NCBI GenBank assembly: GCA_900073065.1 | Contig: FJOG01000015.1 | Coordinates: forward strand, 124,001-188,000 | DNA from: Phialocephala subalpina | Lineage: Eukaryota; Ascomycota; Leotiomycetes; Helotiales; Mollisiaceae | Length of the DNA stretch: 64,000 bases | Reading direction: 5' to 3' | In this document: piece after piece, positions 57,207 through 64,000 of the stretch | Layout of the letters: every line of letters begins with the position of its first letter | How positions within the stretch are numbered: position 1 is the first letter of the stretch | The notes under the pieces: generated by a model | The model's input: only the letters and a program-made list of their open reading frames with translations | Told to the model about the DNA's origin: nothing | Database searches by the model: none | Program-made: the position numbers and the translations under genes

Positions 57207-58221
57207 ATGGCTAGCAACCCCGATGCTGCCGCCTTCCTGGCCGCCTATTCAGAATGGGTTGAAAACAATCGAAAGCTCAGGCTGCAGCAAGAACAAACAA
57301 TCCAGTGCACACCAGTACAGCAACAATCACTCATCGACTCCATCAAACAAATATTCGACACAGAGAGAGACGCTATCTTGAAGGCAGTTTTCAAACACAT
57401 TGACCAAGAACTGGATAGACGCGAACAGCAACGTGTGCAGAAGGAAGACAAGGTAAGCAGGGACCCACGGAATCTGCAGCCTCGCGTACTGACTGTAGCA
57501 GCGAAACCAAGCCATCGATGCGAAGCTCCTCGTCATCGAGAATGCCCTAAAACCAACTGCACCTATCCAGCGGTCCCGTGGCATGATCCAAGACATTTCC
57601 AGCAACTCCTCAAGTCCAAGTCTATCGACTCCACGCAATTCATCCTCTCCAAGTGTCGAAATTGCTCCAAATCAATCCAGAGAAGAGCTTGACGAGGACG
57701 ATGACGATTCCGAGGAGCAACCCAACAATAGACCCAAGCGACCGATTAATGTAAACCATTACCAAGATCCTCTCCAACCCCCAAGAGGCCGCGAATCATC
57801 ACCTCCAAGCAGCACCCCAAAGAGATGTCGACGAAACGGAACATGGCAGACTTTTGACATAGGCTACGGAGGTTCTGGACTCGCGGGGAAAACGACCAAG
57901 CGAGACGCAATGGATGACATCGGTCTATCGGAGAACATTATACAGCTAATCATCGAGAAGGACCGGGTGGAATTGCATCATCGAAAGAGTAACCTGGCAG
58001 CAAACAAGGGCGGTCAGAAGGAGTGTTGGCTCGCAAAGAACAATCCTCTTCTACCTCGGGCAGGGGAGAATGTCGGTGATGGAGATATTGTTGTCGTTAA
58101 CCCCGAGGCACGCAGCGAGGATGCGCCCTGTGGTATGTGTCGTACCCGAATTGAGGATGGAGAGGAAGGCATCGAATGTTTCTATTTCAAGACCGCGAAG
58201 ACCATTTGCATCTTTAGATAG
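57207..58221 (+). CDS. Hypothetical coiled-coil protein
   Basis: Predicted 321 aa, exons 57207..57452 and 57502..58221; the 49-nt intron (GTAAGC..AGCAG, phase 0) restores a frame hidden by early stops. N-terminal residues about 10-100 are rich in Gln, Glu and Lys with heptad-like hydrophobics (AAYSEWVENNRKLRLQQEQ, FKHIDQELDRREQQRVQKE), suggesting a coiled coil. A Ser/Pro-rich and acidic linker (EELDEDDDDSEEQ) follows. A conserved-looking C-terminal part has GLSENIIQLIIEKDRVELHH, WLAKNNPLLPRAG and CGMCRTRIEDGEEGIEC, the last possibly binding a metal. No family was recognised and no neighbour suggests a role. Confidence 0.65.
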
Positions 58222-59536
58222 TCGTTTTTTTAGATCGAGAGAATTTTGGGCGATGAGCTGGCTGGGACTTGCTTGAAGAGCTTGCGGAAGTACTTTTTAG
58301 TTGTTTGATGAGTTGCGAAGAAGAATAAAATAATTTGCGATGTGCGAAACCCTTGGGTCCGTGAAGCATGCTCAAATGTACGCCCATTCGTCAGCCGTTA
58401 CCAAGACTCTATAGTAATCTAACTACGTCCGCAGAACCAAATGTTCCTAGACCAAATTGGATATTGGTGCAGCAGCATCGTGGCTGTGTTTTGTTTTATC
58501 CTCCATCATAGGATCAGTAGAGCAGAAGGACCTCACTCATTAATAAACAGCATCACAACACCATTACATACGAAGTTGCATAAGCCAAGGACTTTGGACA
58601 CAGGAATTTCATTATTGAGCACGAACGTAGCAGGCTAAATTCCATTACTGTCCTTGGTCCTGACGAATCCAGCAGCGCAGACTGTCACGAAAACAGCACC
58701 CGTGAAACCTATCTCGCATCCACAGCCCAGAACGGAGCACAAAATCCCACACAAAGTCCCCAGATCTTTGTCATATGATATAGATTTCCATTTTCGAAAC
58801 ATGCATCGACGTCTGCCCTTCCACCAGTGGTCTTGAGGCTCTCGAACCGATTCATCAGCAAGTTTCCTCCTTGATACTACCAGAATCCTTATTGCCGCCG
58901 GCAACCACCTCGCCTCTTAACCAACAAGCAGAGCTGTACTTTGTGGGAACCTCCAAAAGCATTTGCTCCACAGCCTCGCAGTAGCAGTCGTCCTTGCGAG
59001 TAGCATGATCAATCTATTCCCCGTCAGCAACAATAAAGTCCGACCACAGGCTAAGCAAGAAGGTCTCTGCATTCCTCATGGAGCATATCCTCTTGCGATA
59101 CCATTCCAGCATTCGTCTACCAGGCGCAAACCTTGCATGTGTTATCGTTGGCAAGTAGAGGAGCAGCGGATCTCAAGGTTGTAGCCATTGCCACTTGAAG
59201 AGGAAGGTGCCATGATTGTTTCACCTGGAGAACTTCTACCGCCGTCTTCCAACCATGAAGTATGCAGGCGTTCTCTTCGTTTGTTGCTGGCTGCATCGCC
59301 TGGTCCCACCTCACAGCTCACAACTTCCTGGTTCACCCAAAGAAATCCTGGCTCCGTCACCTGCTATTATGTTCTTTCGCTCCTTCGCACCAAACCGCTG
59401 CATTCGTGGATGTCGCCTTTGCACGAGTAGGTTTGTAGGAAAAGTCGTAAATAGAGAGTCGAGGATATCGCAAGAGGAAGGTTACTTGTTGAACGAGAGG
59501 TAGAAGAGATTTTCGTGAGAAGAAAACCGAGCTGAT
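58222..59536. other. Gene-free stretch
   Basis: Short overlapping ORFs on both strands at 58.6-59.5 kb have no shared domain or splice logic, so nothing is called. Confidence 0.4.
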
Positions 59537-59998
59537 TCAATTATACGTTAGCAGAGTCCAGGAACGCTGTAGTTGCAATTGCGAGGCGTTCAATTTCAAG
59601 ATCTTACTTCGTAATCCTTCTGCCGATAAAGAGAGGTGTGTCTGCAGGTGGGAAATGATGGAGCAAGTAGGGAAAGGTTTGAACAGCAGAGCCACCAATG
59701 TTTTGAATATTAATCCTTCAAGGAGTGCTATATCGGCGTCGTTATTGGTTGCGGAGGAAAATATGGTAGTATTTCGAGGGTGGAAGGTGAAGTCAAGGAG
59801 GAGGATGCTCGTGGTCTGGAGATATTGAGTCGGCGCATTCCGCAGACCAAAGATGAGCTGGAAGATCGTAGAAAGAAGATATCAATTGTAGAAGCTTACG
59901 TATGGTGTGAGGAGAGAGTGGAGGTCAAGAGGTGGTAATGGCGACGGTGTGTTGTCAAATAGAACTTGAAGCCAAAACGGAAGCAGAGTAGAGAACAT
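59537..59998 (-). CDS. Small hypothetical membrane-associated protein
   Basis: Predicted 139 aa, exons 59900..59998 and 59537..59857 with a 42-nt intron (GTAAGC..TCCAG, phase 0). Sequence: MFSTLLPFWLQVLF (membrane-like), SPLPPLDLHSLLTPY, then LIFGLRNAPTQYLQTTSILL, ALLEGLIFKTLVALLFKP and SIISHLQTHLSLSAEGL. The 107-codon second exon is fully open and hydrophobic-amphipathic. The frame is also open upstream of 59998 for 85 codons, so the start could be earlier or lie in another exon. No function was recognised. Confidence 0.5.
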
Positions 59999-60780
59999 AG
60001 CGGAGGCGAAAATGACTGGATGTGCCAGTTGTATTGGAGTAAACAACTGCGCATGTGTCGAGGGAGGAAAGGAATAGATAGGAGACCTTGTTAATGTATC
60101 TGCTTGGGATCTCGGAACTTGGGCTCCGGAGAAATCGGCTCCGAGGCTTGGACCTACCGCCCGATATCCACTTTCGGCTTGCACATCAGCTTTCAGACCC
60201 GAATGTTGAAAATCCGAGTTTGACTTGGGACATTGTGCATTTCTTTGCATCATTAAAATATCGCCGACGCGGTCGTGGAGAGGTGGATGCGAAAATGTCG
60301 GAGCTTCCCACTTCGCCGACCAGGTACATCGACTTCCTCGCCTCCAAGTTATCTTGCAACCCCATCATATCGTCCTCGTGTGATTTGGGCGCCAGTACAG
60401 GTACTTCTTGATGGTATATGAAGTTCAAAGTCCATGACAACTCAGTTGTATGTGGCTAAGTACAATTTATGGAATGTTATGGTGCTGTTTGAGCCAACAC
60501 CCGAGTTGTCAAAATCCTGCCTCTTTGGATGCGACAGAACTCGATCGGACCTCGCCAATTCCAATCTTCCTCCCAGCATTTGAAATCTCGAAGGTTAATT
60601 CCAAAGCGAGTGAAGTTAGGGAGTTGAGAGATATATCGCCACTGCTAACTAATTAATCATAGCTCTTAGTTGACATGATTGCCGGGCAGGTCGAGTTACG
60701 GTTTCGGAGGTGAGGATTGTTCAATTTCGAGGAGAGTGATTAAAATGTCAAAGAGGAGAGAGAAACCGTCTTTCGCAAAA
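59999..60780. other. Intergenic
   Basis: No supported gene. It merges into the terminal AT island. Confidence 0.4.
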
Positions 60781-61115
60781 AAAAAAAAATATTCGAAGCA
60801 AATAGATTATACTCGCTTTTCAAAAGATCAAAGTCTCGTAGTAATATTTATTATCCTTAATATCCTCGCTTATTTATAGCAACTAATTAAGGTTAATTTG
60901 ATTTTTGTATTATATGATTATACGTATACTCGTTATATTTCATTCCCATTATATAAAAACATTTAATTTATCTTTAATTTTAATAATAAAAATCCAATAT
61001 AAATAATTATATATTAATTTTTTTTAGTTTATTAAAAGAAATTATTTATAATTAAATTTAAAATATAATTTCTTTTTTATATATAAAAATTAAAATAAAT
61101 TAGAAATCAAAATTA

Positions 61116-61169
<54 letters not shown>
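61116..61169. repeat. (TTA)n microsatellite
   Basis: About 18 consecutive ATT/TTA units. Confidence 0.9.
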
Positions 61170-61171
<2 letters not shown>

Positions 61172-61594
61172 TTTATTACAAATTATTATAAGAAATATAA
61201 TTATAATACTTTCTATTTTTTAAAATAAGAAATTTTATAAATAATCAATTAAATTTTAAATTAAATTTTAAATTAAATTTTATAAAAAGATAATATTTAT
61301 TTCTTAAAAGCTTTAAATTATATAGTTTTATTCTTTTATAAAAGAAGTTTTCAATATAAATTTAAATAATTATATATTTTTTTTCGATAAATATTTAAAT
61401 TTAATTATCGAAATTAATATTTAATTCTAACGAGGAAATTATTTACATTATATTATTATAATTAGAATATATTTCTCTTTCGAATTATTAAAAATATTAA
61501 TAAATTTCTTAAAGTTTAAAAACTTATATAAATCGCGTAAATAATAAGAAAATTTTTGTTTTATAAAGATATTATAATAGGGTTATATAAGTTT

Positions 61595-61842
61595 CTGAAA
61601 AATCCTAGTTTGTATTAAGTAATTTCGGGGGTTTATATTAGCCACGTGCTCCCTAATATATAAGGAGCTCTTTGCTCTCTGAAAACAATTAAGTATTATA
61701 GTGGGGCGATTTATTCTACTTCAAAAATCCTTATTTGTAGTAGTAATTTCGGAGGTTTATATTAGTTACGTATCCTCTAATACATAAAGAGCTTTTTACT
61801 CTCTAAGAAATAATAATAACTTTTTGCCACTCTATTTTATTG
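61595..61842. repeat. Two diverged 124-bp direct repeats
   Basis: Copies at about 61595 and 61719 share AAAAATCCT..TTTGTA, TAATTTCGG.GGTTTATATTAG, CGT..CC.CTAATA.ATAA.GAGCT and ACTCTCT. Differences are mainly C/T and G/A. Confidence 0.7.
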
Positions 61843-64000
61843 GCTTTACTACGTATAACGAATAATTATGAGAGCGAAATTAAGTATTTATTAAAACTTA
61901 TAAGTTTATTATAATTATGCAAGATTAAATGGTTTTACTCTAAGAGAATTATTGCTCTTTTATATTAGCGAGCGAAATCGGGAGTCTTAAAGTAGTACTA
62001 TTTAAATATTACGAATTACAGTTTATAAGAATTGTATTTTAAGTATTGCGATTATTATTAGGGAATCCAAACTATTAAAATTCGAAGGCTAAAAGTTAAT
62101 TAATAAAAAATAAACTTTTTTTTATTTATTGATTTATCGATTTAAAATTAAAGAAATTAAATTACGAGATAATAAGATTACGAAGAAGTATTAATTCTTA
62201 GAATTTACGTATTGAATTATTCGATATAATTAATATAATAGCGAATAAAAGAAAAAAGAGAATTAGTTTACAACGATTAAATACGGAAATTAATTTCCCG
62301 ATTAGTACTATTTTTATTAAAAGTCGAAATACGAATATTAAAGACTCGTCGTAGAAATAAAAAGAAGTTCGTATTTTAAAAAGCGAAATTATAGCGTTAT
62401 TTTGTATTTTAATTTTAATTTTTTTAAGAATCGCGATATAAAAAATACTCGGAATAATTTTAATACTAAATTTATAGTAGTTTAAAAAATGTTAATATTT
62501 ACGAAAAAATACGAAACGGATTTAAATAAAAGCTTTTATACGAGAAAAAAAGGCGGTAATACGCTTTACTCGGATAATTAAAAAGATTAAACTTCGAGTA
62601 AAATTTAAAATTCGAAACTTCTTTTTAATTATAAACGCTATAAATAAAAATTATTTTCACAAAAAACTTTTATTTAATAGTATTTACTTAAAGAAACGAA
62701 CTTTTCTCGGATTATTAAAGTAATTATCGATTTATAAATTAATTTCTACGAGTTACTTTCGATATAATTTAATATTAAGCGATTATTCTTTTATTATAAT
62801 ATTAATTAATACTTTTTTAAATAGTTCTTTAAACGGCGAAAAAAACTCTTTCGAGATAAATTTACTTCGAAATACTATTCTCCCGTATAATAACGAAAAC
62901 GAATATTTTACGGCTTCGATTACGTAGTATATCCTCGTTTTTAGTATATAATTACCTTTTTTTAAGACTTTTTAAGCGCTTTATTTCAACGGAGAAAATA
63001 TTACGACTTTTTTGAAATAATAAAACGATATTTGTGAAAACTTTAAAATTTTCGCTATTACGAAGAAAAATCGAATATTGCGATACGTTTCTCTTTTACT
63101 GCGATTAAATTCGTTTTATATTAGATTATTATATTAAATTTTACGATGAAAATTTTTTACGTTGCTTTTAAAGAGGATTTTAAAGAATAAAATTAAAAGA
63201 ACTTTAAAATTAGTTTAAGATTTTTACGTCGAATTATTATATAAATTTTAAATAAATACTTATTAATTAAGATTTACGTAAAGATATTCGATCGAGTATT
63301 TAAAGATTTAATTAAAAAAAGAGCGATAAATTCGAAGTCGCGAAATAATAAATTTATAATAAGGTTTTTTTTTTTAGTATTAAAAATAAAATTCTTAAAG
63401 AAATCGATTACGATTTAAAAGACTTCGCTATTTACGACTACGAGAAGATAAAAAGGAAAACTCTCGATATTTATGCGTATAAAAAAAAAAGACGTTATAT
63501 CGAAGCTATCGATTTAAAGTATATAAAATTTTAAAAAAAATACTTAAATATTATAATCTAACGAATAGTATTTAATCGACGTAATTACTTCTTTTTATTT
63601 ATCTTATTTGAATTACTCGTCGACGATATTCAATATATTACTCCGAAGAAATATAAAAAGGCGTCGTTTACTTTTTAATTTATTATTTTACGACTATAAA
63701 AACTTCGATTATTATTTTCCTTTAAATTCGAAAGTAATATAGAAAACTTTATTATAATTATAAAAAAACTCTTTTTTATTTTTATTATTTTCTCGAGTAT
63801 TAAAGACTCGATAAATAATAATACTATTATAATAACCCAAAAAATAAATAGATTTATAATTGCTTTAAATTATAATTAAAATTAAAATCAATTTTAATAG
63901 TAAAATTATTCTCGTAATTATAAACAAAGAAAAAGTTTCGATCGTAAACGTAATAAATATAGTAACTTCGAATAATATAACTATAAAAACTTTTATAGTT

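Larger units (their letters stand above)
60781..64000. other. Large AT-rich RIP island, continues beyond window
   Basis: More than 3 kb of A/T-rich DNA. From about 61.9 kb, nearly every remaining C is followed by G (TTCGA, ACGA, GCGA) and CpA is almost absent, the mark of CpA to TpA mutation by RIP. No ORF survives. It is probably a degraded retroelement. Confidence 0.8.

Noticed and set aside
1..64000. tRNA, rRNA or CRISPR
   Set aside because: No cloverleaf-like gene, ribosomal segment or regularly spaced repeat array was recognised by eye; a covariance-model search was not possible.

Overview
The window is nuclear DNA of a filamentous ascomycete (Pezizomycotina). The evidence is: many 42-137 nt introns with GT..AG ends and CTAAC-like branch points; several fungal-only families (HET, DUF7708-NACHT receptors, DUF3176, Zn2Cys6, Kch1, ULD); and long AT-rich islands that look like transposons destroyed by repeat-induced point mutation (RIP). 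A leotiomycete is possible, but the sequence does not prove it. Genes were assembled by hand: splice sites were accepted when reading phase and family similarity agreed.

Layout. 1-13.7 kb: a partial short-chain dehydrogenase, a membrane-anchored C2H2 protein, a decayed paralogue of it, two HET-domain genes, an AT island and a Zn2Cys6 regulator. 13.9-22.6 kb: a 117-bp duplication, a DUF3176 membrane protein, a dead protein kinase, a CorA-like protein and a 448-bp MITE with TA target duplication. 22.6-41 kb: a SNF2/HLTF-like ATPase, then three genes on the minus strand. These are a very large protein kinase-DUF7708-NACHT-zinc finger-ankyrin receptor (about 1,920 aa), a ubiquitin-C2H2 fusion, and a ULD-C2H2 protein. 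A RIP-degraded TIR transposon sits between the first two. 41-64 kb: AT islands, three diverged copies of an unknown 1-kb repeat, a Kch1-type potassium transporter, a third HET gene, the stump of a DUF6606 giant gene, a perfect 250-bp tandem duplication, two small unknown genes and a terminal 3-kb RIP island.

The theme is fungal self/non-self recognition and regulation: three HET genes and one kinase-NACHT receptor lie among several zinc-finger proteins. The two most unusual objects are the kinase-NLR fusion (26.9-33.2 kb) and the gene carrying a complete 76-residue ubiquitin fold in front of three C2H2 fingers (34.7-35.9 kb).

Caution: four otherwise healthy genes each need one or two single-base corrections, all in short homopolymer runs, to keep frame. 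This looks more like base-calling error than gene death, but RNA or a second assembly must decide. There is one assembly gap of 458 N.
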